Origin: an uncultured Prolixibacteraceae bacterium
GTDB taxonomy: Bacteria; Bacteroidota; Bacteroidia; Bacteroidales; Prolixibacteraceae
DNA length: 38,842 nt
Assembly (NCBI GenBank): GCA_937915865.1
Contig: CALGIG010000114.1
Coordinates: forward strand, 1-38,842
Direction: 5' to 3'
The notes below the pieces were generated by a model. That model was not told where the DNA came from. It was given only the letters and a program-made list of their open reading frames with translations, and did no database searches. Within the stretch, counting starts at the first letter, position 1. The number at the start of each line of letters is the position of its first letter. Below are positions 1 through 7,198 of the stretch, one piece after another. The position numbers and the translations under genes are program-made.

Positions 1-557
1 CGCTTGCCGGCGAAGAGAAAGCCTTTGCCAAATTGATGAGCCGTTATAAGGATGCTATCTACTTTATGCTCGTTAAAATGGTTAATAACAAAGATGATGC
101 TGAAGACCTGACTCTTGAAGCATTTGGTAAAGCATTTAAAAATCTGCATCAATATTCGCCAAATTATGCCTTTAGTACATGGTTGTTTAAAATAGCCACT
201 AACAATTGCATCGACTTTTTGCGCCGACGCCGGGGAGTATATGTTTCAATTGAGAATAACCAGGAAAATACAGATAATGAATCAATTCCAATAAAGCTTC
301 GTTCTGACGATCCGGATCCAGAAGAAAAGATGATCCGCATACAAAAAGCTTTCCTGATGCGGAAAATCGTTCACCGCCTTAAACCTCGTTACCGTATACT
401 TGTTGAACTGAGGTATTTCCGTGAATTTTCGTATGAAGAAATTGCAAAAGAACTAAATTTACCGCTTGGAACCGTTAAGGCCCAACTTTTCAGGGCTCGC
501 GAAATGCTCTTCAAAATGATCGAATCAACCGAAATGGACGAGCACAAAGCAAGTTAA
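1..557 (+). CDS. RNA polymerase ECF sigma-70 factor, 5' end outside the window
   Basis: This is an ECF-family sigma factor that would direct RNA polymerase to a set of promoters. The reading frame is open from base 3 (LAGEEKAFAKLMSRYKD...), so the true start lies upstream and the TTG at 33 or ATG at 36 should not be taken as the start. Region 2 is visible (DAEDLTLEAFGKAFKNL, then FSTWLFKIATNNCIDFLRRR). Region 4 follows, with the helix-turn-helix stretch FSYEEIAKELNLPLGTVKAQ typical of the family. A charged linker rich in D, E and N separates the two regions. No anti-sigma gene follows; rsmG starts 11 bases after the stop, so the two may be co-transcribed. The class is certain; the regulon is unknown. 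Confidence 0.9.
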   Translation, partial: LAGEEKAFAKLMSRYKDAIYFMLVKMVNNKDDAEDLTLEAFGKAFKNLHQYSPNYAFSTWLFKIATNNCIDFLRRRRGVYVSIENNQENTDNESIPIKLRSDDPDPEEKMIRIQKAFLMRKIVHRLKPRYRILVELRYFREFSYEEIAKELNLPLGTVKAQLFRAREMLFKMIESTEMDEHKAS

Positions 558-568
558 CCATACATTGC

Positions 569-1198
569 ATGGACATAATTACTAAATATTTTACCGGCCT
601 AAGCAGCCAGCAATTGGAGCAGTTTGGCCGCCTTGGAGCACTATATTCCGAATGGAATGCAAAAATCAATGTAATTTCCAGGAAAGACATCGAACAACTG
701 TACGAACGGCATGTACTTCATTCTCTTGCAATTGCAAAGGTTATACAGTTCGTGCCAGGAACTACCATCCTCGATGTTGGCACTGGCGGTGGCTTCCCCG
801 GAATTCCACTAGCCATCATGTTTCCAGAAACATCATTTATGCCCATCGATTCAATAGGTAAAAAAATTAAAGTTGTTTCTGAGGTTGCCTCAGCGCTTGG
901 TCTGCAAAACGTAAATGCCCGGCACATCAGGGTTGAAGAAGTAAAACAGAAATTTGATTTTGTAATAAGCAGGGCAGTTACAGCGTTTCCACGCTTTGTA
1001 GCTTTGGTTAGAAACCGGATTTCAGATCAAAATAAAAATACGTTGGCAAATGGCATTTTATACCTGAAAGGTGGTGATTTTGAAGAAGAAACAGCTCAAT
1101 TTGAAAAACTAATTGAAGTTTACGCCTTGCAAAACTTTTTCCAGGAAGATTTTTTTGAGACAAAAAAACTGATTCACATGGCTTTAAAAAATAAATAA
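569..1198 (+). CDS. rsmG: 16S rRNA (guanine-N7)-methyltransferase RsmG (GidB)
   Basis: RsmG uses S-adenosylmethionine to methylate N7 of G527 (E. coli numbering) in 16S rRNA of the small subunit; in many bacteria its loss gives low-level streptomycin resistance (known of the family). The 209-residue length fits the family. The SAM-binding loop is clear at residues 67-80 (ILDVGTGGGFPGIP). The preceding YSEWNAKINVISRKD and ERHVLHSLA segments are also typical, and FDFVISRAVTAFPRF matches the conserved catalytic-side motif. The ATG at 569 lies 11 bases after the sigma factor stop. The rpmH promoter starts just after this gene, so rpmH is transcribed separately at least in part. Confidence 0.96.
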   Translation: MDIITKYFTGLSSQQLEQFGRLGALYSEWNAKINVISRKDIEQLYERHVLHSLAIAKVIQFVPGTTILDVGTGGGFPGIPLAIMFPETSFMPIDSIGKKIKVVSEVASALGLQNVNARHIRVEEVKQKFDFVISRAVTAFPRFVALVRNRISDQNKNTLANGILYLKGGDFEEETAQFEKLIEVYALQNFFQEDFFETKKLIHMALKNK

Positions 1199-1215
1199 AA
1201 TTAAAAGAAGATTGG

Positions 1216-1246
1216 TTTGCATGATATTAAAAAAGAACTATTTTTG
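1216..1246 (+). promoter_or_regulatory. Bacteroidota-type promoter of rpmH
   Basis: TTTG at 1216-1219, exactly 19 bases, then TATTTTTG at 1239-1246. This is a full match to the Bacteroidota primary sigma consensus TTTG-N19-TAnnTTTG. The predicted transcription start is about 1252, giving a leader of roughly 35 bases before the rpmH ATG. Confidence 0.8.
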
Positions 1247-1285
1247 CAGTCCGATTCAAAAATGAAAAAAATAAACGAATAAGAT

Positions 1286-1444
1286 ATGAAAAGGACATTT
1301 CAGCCATCAGTAAGAAAAAGAAAAAATAAACACGGCTTCCGCGAAAGAATGTCGACTGCCAATGGCCGTAAAGTATTGAAAGCTCGTCGCGCAAAAGGAA
1401 GAAAAAAACTAACAGTTTCTGACGAACCAAAATACAAAGGATAG
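1286..1444 (+). CDS. rpmH: 50S ribosomal protein L34
   Basis: A short gene of 52 codons encoding ribosomal protein L34, a small very basic protein of the large subunit that packs against 23S rRNA. The product starts MKRTFQPSVRKRKNKHGF and continues with RMSTANGRKVLKARRAKGRK, the diagnostic L34 sequence. The C-terminal tail LTVSDEPKYKG is the extension usual in Bacteroidota. It has a consensus promoter just upstream and a strong intrinsic terminator about 34 bases after the stop, so it appears to be a single-gene transcript. Confidence 0.97.
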   Translation: MKRTFQPSVRKRKNKHGFRERMSTANGRKVLKARRAKGRKKLTVSDEPKYKG

Positions 1445-1477
1445 TTCGTATTTTCCAGATTTCTAAAAATATACTAG

Positions 1478-1508
1478 AAGGTAAAGAAGTAGTTTTCTTT
1501 ACCTTTTT
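1478..1508 (+). terminator. Intrinsic terminator after rpmH
   Basis: A perfect 11-bp inverted repeat (1478-1488 and 1495-1505) with a 6-base loop. The T-rich right arm runs into further Ts to 1508. It ends the rpmH transcript and separates it from the PASTA-rluD-ddl group. Confidence 0.85.
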
Positions 1509-1581
1509 GTGTTTATGCAACGTTGCCGAATACTCACTTATAAATTATAATCCACACCAACCGACTTGCACAATTTTAAAC

Positions 1582-1589
1582 TAATTTTG
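1582..1589 (+). promoter_or_regulatory. -7 promoter element before the PASTA protein gene
   Basis: TAATTTTG matches the Bacteroidota -7 consensus TAnnTTTG and lies 30 bases before the ATG at 1620. No TTTG is seen at the usual -33 spacing, so this is a partial match only. Confidence 0.45.
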
Positions 1590-1619
1590 TCCTCATTCTT
1601 CGAATAACGAAATTTAGAT

Positions 1620-2444
1620 ATGACATTCAAAGAATTTATAAAGACCAAAACATTTAAATACAATGCGCTTGCAGTAGTGGGAGTAACTATTTTTCTGATC
1701 CTGCTAAATATGTTCGCATTGAGAATTTACACAGACCATGGAGAATCAATCAGTGTACCAAATTTAAGAGGAGAGCGACTTGAAGATGTTGCCCGAATTT
1801 TGAAAAGGCTTGATTTGAAATACCAGGTCCAGGATTCGTTATTTTCTCACGAAACCAAGCCAGGAACCGTTTTCGACCATTTCCCAAAAGCCGGGATGAA
1901 AGTAAAGGCAAACCGAACCATTTACATTATCATGAGTGCTGTAAATCAGGAAAAGGTTCCGATGCCACAATTGACAGATATTTCATACCGTCAGGCACTA
2001 AATATTATCGAAAGTTCAGGGCTGGTCGCCGGCAATGTTGAATATAAACCTTCGGAATTTCCGAATCTTGTTCTCGACCAAAAATCAGAAGGCAGATCGG
2101 TCCCTGTTGGTGAATTGATTACCAAAGGAAGTGTGATTGATTTGGTCCTCGGGACCGACAGCAACGGAGAAACTTCACAGGTTCCAACCTTATTTGGGCG
2201 CAATTTAGCCGAAGCCAAACTCACACTCGACGAAGCATTTTTAACAATAGGAAATATAAACTACGACGAATCAGTCCTTTACGAATCGCAAAAAGAAAAA
2301 GCTATAATATTTAAACAAAGTCCCGATCCGACTGAAGTTTTCGAAGTTAACAAAGGCACATCTATCGATTTGTGGTTAACCATTGATAAAACCAAACTGG
2401 AAACCAAACCAGAAAAGGAAGGACCTGACAATTCATTCTTTTAA
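1620..2444 (+). CDS. PASTA domain-containing membrane protein
   Basis: A 274-residue protein with a short cytoplasmic N-terminus, one transmembrane helix at about 16-36 (NALAVVGVTIFLILLNMFAL), and three extracytoplasmic PASTA domains at about 44-110, 112-183 and 185-257. The domains show the usual VPNLRG, MPQLTDISYRQAL and VPTLFGRNLAEAK openings. PASTA domains bind peptidoglycan fragments or beta-lactams in kinases and penicillin-binding proteins. Here there is neither a kinase nor a transpeptidase domain, so the protein is a stand-alone PASTA anchor, a form I recall as common in Bacteroidota. It lies upstream of rluD (1-base gap to the chosen rluD start) and ddl, which suggests a cell-wall role. 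The exact function is not known. Confidence 0.88.
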   Translation: MTFKEFIKTKTFKYNALAVVGVTIFLILLNMFALRIYTDHGESISVPNLRGERLEDVARILKRLDLKYQVQDSLFSHETKPGTVFDHFPKAGMKVKANRTIYIIMSAVNQEKVPMPQLTDISYRQALNIIESSGLVAGNVEYKPSEFPNLVLDQKSEGRSVPVGELITKGSVIDLVLGTDSNGETSQVPTLFGRNLAEAKLTLDEAFLTIGNINYDESVLYESQKEKAIIFKQSPDPTEVFEVNKGTSIDLWLTIDKTKLETKPEKEGPDNSFF

Positions 2445-2445
2445 A

Positions 2446-3513
2446 ATGATTGACGATAACGATTTGATCGACGATTTTGACGAACTGGACGAACCAGAGC
2501 AAGGTGACGTCCTGTTTGAACATTACAACATGGTTGTCGATCCGGGTCAAACGTTGATGAGGATTGACAAGTTTTTGGCTAACAGGCTGAATAATGCATC
2601 GAGAAGCCGCTTGCAGGCAGCTGCTGATAATGGAAATATACTCGTTAATAAAGTTTCGGTAAAATCGAGCTACAAGGTAAAACCTGGCGACGAAATTTCT
2701 ATTGTTATGGACTTTCCACGGCGGGAGCTCAAAATTATTCCTGAAAATATTCCACTAAACATTGTTTACGAAGACGATTCGCTACTTGTAATTAATAAAC
2801 CGGCAGGGTTGGTTGTTCATCCCGGACATGGGAATTACTCTGGAACACTTGTAAATGCGTTGGCTTATCATTTCAAGGAATTGCCTTTGTTTAATTCAGA
2901 CGATCCACGGCCCGGATTAATTCACCGGATTGATAAAAATACCTCTGGATTGTTGGTAATTGCCAAAACGATTGAAGCAAAAGTACATTTGTCTCTTCAG
3001 TTTTTTGAAAAAACAACTAAACGAAAATATGTAGCTCTGGTTTGGGGAAATCTTGAAAATGATGAAGATACTATTACCGGGAATATTGGACGAAGCCCTA
3101 GGAACAGACAGGTTTTCACTGTTTTCCCCGACGGTGAAAGCGGGAAACATGCCGTTACCCACTACAAAGTGATCGAACGTTTCGGCTATGTAAATTTGGT
3201 TGAATGTCGTCTGGAAACCGGACGTACGCATCAAATACGAGTTCACATGAAATACATTGGACATCCGCTTTTTAATGATGACAATTATGGTGGTGACCAG
3301 ATTTTGCGTGGCACCACATTTACCAAATACAAACAATTTGTGGCTAACTGCTTCTCCTTGCTTCCGGCTCAGGCCCTGCACGCCAAAACACTGGGTTTTG
3401 TGCACCCGGTAACAGGCGAAGAAATGTTATTCGACTCAGAATTACCGGAGAATTTTGCTACCGTAATTGACAAATGGCGGAATTACCTGAATAATAGAAT
3501 TAATGAAGAATAG
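2446..3513 (+). CDS. rluD: RluD-family 23S rRNA pseudouridine synthase
   Basis: This enzyme isomerises uridines to pseudouridine in 23S rRNA (helix 69 for E. coli RluD). With the chosen ATG at 2446 the protein has 355 residues, close to the family size. An upstream in-frame start at 2383 would overlap the PASTA gene by 62 bases and add 21 non-conserved residues, so it was rejected. An N-terminal S4 RNA-binding domain (MRIDKFLANRLNNASRSRLQ) precedes the catalytic domain. The catalytic motif HRIDKNTSG is at residues 160-168 with the essential Asp163. The C-terminal ETGRTHQIRVHMKYIGHPL motif is also intact. The acidic first 30 residues are typical of Bacteroidota members. It sits between the PASTA gene and ddl. 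Confidence 0.93.
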   Translation: MIDDNDLIDDFDELDEPEQGDVLFEHYNMVVDPGQTLMRIDKFLANRLNNASRSRLQAAADNGNILVNKVSVKSSYKVKPGDEISIVMDFPRRELKIIPENIPLNIVYEDDSLLVINKPAGLVVHPGHGNYSGTLVNALAYHFKELPLFNSDDPRPGLIHRIDKNTSGLLVIAKTIEAKVHLSLQFFEKTTKRKYVALVWGNLENDEDTITGNIGRSPRNRQVFTVFPDGESGKHAVTHYKVIERFGYVNLVECRLETGRTHQIRVHMKYIGHPLFNDDNYGGDQILRGTTFTKYKQFVANCFSLLPAQALHAKTLGFVHPVTGEEMLFDSELPENFATVIDKWRNYLNNRINEE

Positions 3514-3524
3514 CAGCCCCTTCC

Positions 3525-3598
3525 CGTTCCCCAAAGGGGAACGCTGAGGTTACACCGAGTTGAAAGAATATCGTTTGCCGTTCGGCTTTAGCCAACGG
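3525..3598. repeat. Palindromic units between rluD and ddl
   Basis: Directly after the rluD stop there is a perfect 8-bp hairpin (3525-3532 and 3536-3543, loop AAA). A second, interrupted stem follows at 3578-3598 (CCGTT/AACGG with GGCT/AGCC inside). Neither is followed by a T-run, so they do not look like ordinary intrinsic terminators. Similar G+C-rich palindromes occur at 5266-5282 and 37508-37701, suggesting a dispersed repeat class. Confidence 0.5.
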
Positions 3599-3616
3599 TG
3601 TTAAAATAAATAGAAT

Positions 3617-4594
3617 ATGAAAAAGAATATAGCAGTTGTATATGGAGGCGACTCTTCTGAATTTGTGGTATCGGTTAAGAGTAGCGAAAATGTTTATAAT
3701 GCAATAACCGCAGTGGGTTACGTAGCCTGGAAAGTACAAATTAAGGGCCTAAATTGGGAGGTTTATCAGGATGGGCAAGTAATTGCCCAGATCGACAAGA
3801 GCGACTTTTCATTTATGAAGAATGGTGAGAAAATCAGTTTCGACTTTGCTTACATTACTATTCACGGAACTCCGGGCGAAGACGGAAAACTTCAGGGCTA
3901 TCTCGAATTGGTAAAAATCCCCTATTCTACCTGTGGTGTTTATTCTTCAGCATTGACTTTCAACAAATATTTTTGCAGCAATTACCTGCGTACTTTTGGA
4001 ATAACGATGGCCAAATCGGTCAGATTATTTAAAGGTGATAAAATTGATGCAAGCCAAATAGTTAAAAAACTTGGATTACCTGTTTTTGTTAAACCAAATG
4101 CTGGCGGTTCGAGTTTTGGAGTGACCAAAGTGAAAGAAAAAGAAAAACTTCAGGAAGCACTTGAACTGGCGATGACTGAAAGCGACGATATTCTGGTCGA
4201 AGAATTTATTGATGGAAAAGAATTCACCTGCGGGTTGGTAAAAATTGCCGGAGAAAAAATCGTTTTCCCTGTTACCGAAGTTATTCCACAAAACGAATTT
4301 TTTGACTACGAAGCCAAATATGTTGCCGGAAAAACAGACGAAATTACGCCTGCCCGTATTTCATTGGAACTCACGCAAAAAATTCAGCAACTTTCAGCTA
4401 AAATATATGATTTATGCGATTGTTCAGGGATTGTTCGTATCGATTATATCCTGAAAGATAATGAGTTCTATTTCCTTGAAGTGAACACAACGCCCGGGAT
4501 GACTGCCACCAGTTTTGTACCACAACAAATAACAGCATTGGGGCGCACGCTCGGCGAAGTTCTGGGAATGATTATTGAAGACAAGCTTAAATAA
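3617..4594 (+). CDS. ddl: D-alanine--D-alanine ligase
   Basis: Ddl joins two D-alanines with ATP to make the dipeptide that ends the peptidoglycan stem; it is cytoplasmic. The 325-residue length is normal. The N-terminal motif YGGDSSE ends at Glu15, the substrate-binding Glu of the family. The ATP-grasp lysine segment VKPNAGGSSFG starts at about residue 158. The loop DYEAKY with its terminal Tyr marks a D-Ala rather than D-lactate ligase. The Mg-binding motif EVNTTPGMT starts at Glu288. It is downstream of the PASTA gene and rluD, and its transcript ends at the bidirectional terminator at 4599-4646. Confidence 0.96.
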   Translation: MKKNIAVVYGGDSSEFVVSVKSSENVYNAITAVGYVAWKVQIKGLNWEVYQDGQVIAQIDKSDFSFMKNGEKISFDFAYITIHGTPGEDGKLQGYLELVKIPYSTCGVYSSALTFNKYFCSNYLRTFGITMAKSVRLFKGDKIDASQIVKKLGLPVFVKPNAGGSSFGVTKVKEKEKLQEALELAMTESDDILVEEFIDGKEFTCGLVKIAGEKIVFPVTEVIPQNEFFDYEAKYVAGKTDEITPARISLELTQKIQQLSAKIYDLCDCSGIVRIDYILKDNEFYFLEVNTTPGMTATSFVPQQITALGRTLGEVLGMIIEDKLK

Positions 4595-4598
4595 TATT

Positions 4599-4646
4599 GT
4601 TGTTGAATTAAAAGGAGGTTAATTGATCTCCTTTTAATACAACAAC
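4599..4646. terminator. Bidirectional terminator between ddl and the convergent gene
   Basis: A long inverted repeat: outer arms of 7 bp (4599-4605 and 4640-4646) and inner arms of 11 bp (4607-4617 and 4628-4638), with one A/A mismatch between them and a 10-base loop. The inner arms carry A- and T-runs on both strands, as expected between two convergent genes. Confidence 0.8.
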
Positions 4647-4653
4647 ATGTTTG

Positions 4654-5163
4654 TTATTTTATGCTTGAAATATGAATTCCGACGAAACAGTCGTCCTGGC
4701 AACCGTCCTCGACGTATCCACACACAGAAATCAACCCATTATTTTCGGTTTCGAAATAAATTGTCGCATTTTTCCGCTTCAACAACCAGTCAGTACTTGC
4801 TTTTTCGTAAATCTGATCCAAAGTTAATGGAGTAGCGCCGGTTGAATGTATATTAATTTCGTCCTTACTTTCAACCCATTCTCTTTCAGCCTGAGGTATA
4901 TCGCCAAGCCCCTGGGCCGAAATCATTTTAAAGCTGCGCTGTGTAACCTTGCCGTTGGTAACGATTATCTCGGTTTGCCACGAGGCTCCCACCCAACTTG
5001 AATTATAAACCACATAACTGTATGAATCTCCTGCATTTTTCTTAAAAGTTTCCCATTTGAAGAAACTTTGATCAAACTCATTTTCATACTTAAAATCTTC
5101 TTTTTTGCATTCCCAAAACACTGATACCAAGCAAAGCAACAAAAGCCAAATTTTCTTTTTCAT
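4654..5163 (-). CDS. Small secreted protein, DUF6174-like, probable lipoprotein
   Basis: A 169-residue protein starting MKKKIWLLLLCLVSVFWECK, a clear export signal. A Cys at residue 19 could be lipidated, but the residues before it (F-W-E) are a poor lipobox, so lipidation is uncertain. The mature part has an order reminiscent of DUF6174: SYSYVVYNSSW, then a strand ending in NGKVTQRSF, then LTLDQIYEKA, then ATIYFETENNGLISV. This resemblance is from memory and not tested. Four cysteines sit at the C-terminus (CGYVEDGCQDDC and the lipobox Cys). It is transcribed toward ddl, and its upstream region carries copies of a dispersed repeat. Function unknown. Confidence 0.75.
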   Translation of the reverse strand: MKKKIWLLLLCLVSVFWECKKEDFKYENEFDQSFFKWETFKKNAGDSYSYVVYNSSWVGASWQTEIIVTNGKVTQRSFKMISAQGLGDIPQAEREWVESKDEINIHSTGATPLTLDQIYEKASTDWLLKRKNATIYFETENNGLISVCGYVEDGCQDDCFVGIHISSIK

Positions 5164-5340
5164 TCGTATAAATTTTCGATTAACGCCTTAAAATCTGCGT
5201 ATTAGCATTTTATTTTAGTCGAACAATCCAACGCATGGAATAACCATTTATACATTTTGGGTTTGTCTCGCCTTAGGCGAGATGGCTATTTCATTCGTAT
5301 AAATTCTAGCATTACTATTAAATTCTGGCATATACTCATG
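5161..5340. repeat. Two diverged copies of a dispersed intergenic repeat
   Basis: Copy A begins at about 5161 with ATTCGTATAAATT and runs to about 5235 (contains CTTAAAATCTGCGTATTAGC and ATCCAACG). Copy B begins at about 5291 with the same 13 bases and then follows a looser version of the same order. A third copy is at 26350-26421. They do not encode protein and have no terminator shape. The 475-base spacer 5164-5638 otherwise holds only the palindrome at 5266-5282 and the dnaB promoter and leader. Confidence 0.5.
5266..5282. repeat. Perfect palindrome in the spacer before dnaB
   Basis: Two 8-base arms (TCTCGCCT and AGGCGAGA) around a single T, without a T-run. It lies between repeat copies A and B. 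The core CGCC-T-nA-GGCG recurs at 37517-37527. Confidence 0.6.
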
Positions 5341-5572
5341 GAATGATTATTTATTCGCTTCGCGGACTTTCCGATAGTTAATTCATTTTCTGTCTGTCCC
5401 AACAATGGCAACATGGCTATTCCATAATTTCAGATTTTTCTTTAAGACTGGGCGATTTATAAAATAGTTGCGCTAAAAAATTTAATTCCTGAAGTTTTTT
5501 CGTACGATGTCCAAAGAAGAACTTTGTTGGTAACTTATTCGGTGTAAAAAACGCCCGATATTTGCTTTTTGC

Positions 5573-5580
5573 TACCTTTG
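5573..5580 (+). promoter_or_regulatory. -7 promoter element of dnaB
   Basis: TACCTTTG matches TAnnTTTG, 58 bases before the dnaB ATG. No good TTTG is present at the -33 spacing. The predicted start of transcription, about 5586, coincides with the base of the hairpin at 5586-5611. Confidence 0.5.
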
Positions 5581-5585
5581 GAACC

Positions 5586-5611
5586 CTGCCATCATTTGCT
5601 GGCAGTTTTTT
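5586..5611 (+). promoter_or_regulatory. Terminator-like hairpin in the dnaB leader
   Basis: CTGCCA (5586-5591) and TGGCAG (5600-5605) form a 6-bp stem with an 8-base loop, followed directly by six Ts. It has intrinsic terminator form but lies between the likely dnaB promoter and the dnaB start, with no plus-strand gene upstream to end. It could be an attenuator or a 5'-end stabilising hairpin. Confidence 0.45.
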
Positions 5612-5638
5612 AAAAAAATTGAATTCCAATATCTTAAC

Positions 5639-7198
5639 ATGGCTGGAGAAAAACGAAATACGCAGCAAAACAAAATGACTATTGATCAAATCAATGCGCA
5701 ATACGGAAAAATACCTCCACAAGCCATTGAAGTAGAAGAGGCCGTGTTGGGAGCATTAATGCTCGAACGCGATGCCTATGTTACTGTTGCTGATATTATT
5801 GATACGCGAAGCTTTTACAAAGAAGAACATCAAAAAATATTTGAAGTTATCAAATATTTGTCAACCCATGAAAAGCCTGTCGATTTGCTGATGGTCACCC
5901 AGGAATTGAAAAATCGCAATTTGCTTGACGAGGTTGGCGGCCCCATGATGATTACTCAACTAACTTCGCACGTGGCATCAGCTGCACATATCGAGTTTCA
6001 CTCGCGTATTATTGCCCAGAAATTCATGCAACGCGAAATGATCCGCGTTTCGACTGAAATCCAGACCAAGGCTTATGACGATACTATTGATGTTGACGAT
6101 TTGATTGATTTTTCGGAAACTGCTTTATTCCAGGTTGCCGAAGGAAACATTAAGAAAGAATCGGTACCGATTAAACCTTTACTTCGAGAAGCAGCCATGC
6201 TTATTGAAGAAGCGTCGAAACGTGAAGACGGGCTGAGCGGTGTACCAAGCGGTTTTACTGCAATGGACCGCATCACTTCGGGTTGGCAAAAAACCGATTT
6301 GGTCATTGTAGCTGCCCGTCCATCAATGGGTAAAACAGCTTTTGTTTTGTCGATGGCCCGCAACATGGCCGTAGAGCACAAAGTTCCTGTAGCAGTGTTT
6401 TCGCTTGAAATGTCATCTATCCAGTTGGTTAACCGATTAATTGCTTCGGAAACAGAACTGGGTTCGGAAAAAATAAAGAATGGTCGGCTTCAGGGATGGG
6501 AATGGGACCATTTTCACCGCAAGCTAGCCGTTTTGGACGACGCCCCGCTTTTTATCGACGACACACCTGCCCTATCCGTATTTGAATTCCGCGCCAAATG
6601 CCGGCGCCTGAAAATGCAGCACAATATTGGGGCTGTAATCGTCGACTACCTTCAACTTATGACTGCCGGATCTGATAACAAGGGTAGCCGGGAACAGGAA
6701 GTTAGTATGATTTCGCGCTCACTGAAAGCCATTGCCAAAGAGTTGGATATACCGGTTTTAGCGCTATCGCAGTTAAACCGTTCGGTCGAATCTCGCGAAG
6801 GGAAACGGCCACAGCTCTCTGACCTTCGTGAATCGGGTGCTATTGAGCAGGACGCAGATATTGTATTGTTTATTCACCGTCCTGAATATTATGGTATTAC
6901 CGAAGATGAAGAAGGAAACTCGTTGATTGGCGTCGCCGAAATCATTATTGCCAAACATCGTAATGGAGCTGTTGGCGATGTACATTTATCGTTCAAGAAA
7001 AACCTTGCCAAATTTGCTGATATGGAAAATATCATTCCTGAAGAAATTGGCGGCGGACAGTATGGCCAGAAATTTGGCTCGAAAATGAATAGCGATGCCG
7101 GCGATGCTTTCGGGAAAGGGCAATCAGTCCCTTCCTCATTTAATAATGATAAATTTAGCCAGTATGAAAGTTCAGGCGGCGAACATATTCCTTTCTAA
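5639..7198 (+). CDS. dnaB: Replicative DNA helicase DnaB
   Basis: DnaB is the hexameric 5'-3' helicase that unwinds DNA at the replication fork. The 519-residue protein has the N-terminal domain at about 25-130 (PPQAIEVEEAVLGALMLER opening) and the RecA-like domain from about 195. Walker A is AARPSMGKT at residues 225-233. Walker B is in the IGAVIVDYLQLM strand, and the arginine-finger region lies in KHRNGAVG. The C-terminal tail of about 60 residues is Gly/Ser rich and ends GGEHIPF, as in other Bacteroidota. No intein is present. The next gene starts inside its last 35 bases in another frame, implying translational coupling. Confidence 0.97.
   Translation: MAGEKRNTQQNKMTIDQINAQYGKIPPQAIEVEEAVLGALMLERDAYVTVADIIDTRSFYKEEHQKIFEVIKYLSTHEKPVDLLMVTQELKNRNLLDEVGGPMMITQLTSHVASAAHIEFHSRIIAQKFMQREMIRVSTEIQTKAYDDTIDVDDLIDFSETALFQVAEGNIKKESVPIKPLLREAAMLIEEASKREDGLSGVPSGFTAMDRITSGWQKTDLVIVAARPSMGKTAFVLSMARNMAVEHKVPVAVFSLEMSSIQLVNRLIASETELGSEKIKNGRLQGWEWDHFHRKLAVLDDAPLFIDDTPALSVFEFRAKCRRLKMQHNIGAVIVDYLQLMTAGSDNKGSREQEVSMISRSLKAIAKELDIPVLALSQLNRSVESREGKRPQLSDLRESGAIEQDADIVLFIHRPEYYGITEDEEGNSLIGVAEIIIAKHRNGAVGDVHLSFKKNLAKFADMENIIPEEIGGGQYGQKFGSKMNSDAGDAFGKGQSVPSSFNNDKFSQYESSGGEHIPF

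Noticed and set aside
1227..1520. Minus-strand frame of 97 codons across rpmH
   Set aside because: It is the antisense of the genuine L34 gene and its promoter and terminator; the composition is Phe/Leu/Arg-rich as expected from an antisense A-rich strand.
2383..2445. Upstream extension of rluD starting inside the PASTA gene
   Set aside because: It adds 21 residues without S4-domain similarity and a 62-base overlap; the ATG at 2446 immediately follows the PASTA stop.
5417..5722. Minus-strand frame of 101 codons over the dnaB leader
   Set aside because: It overlaps the dnaB start and promoter, has no recognisable domain or signal, and its composition is that of A+T-rich spacer.
7095..7163. 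Upstream extension of the secreted protein gene into dnaB
   Set aside because: The added 23 residues would precede and spoil the export signal; the ATG at 7164 is preferred.
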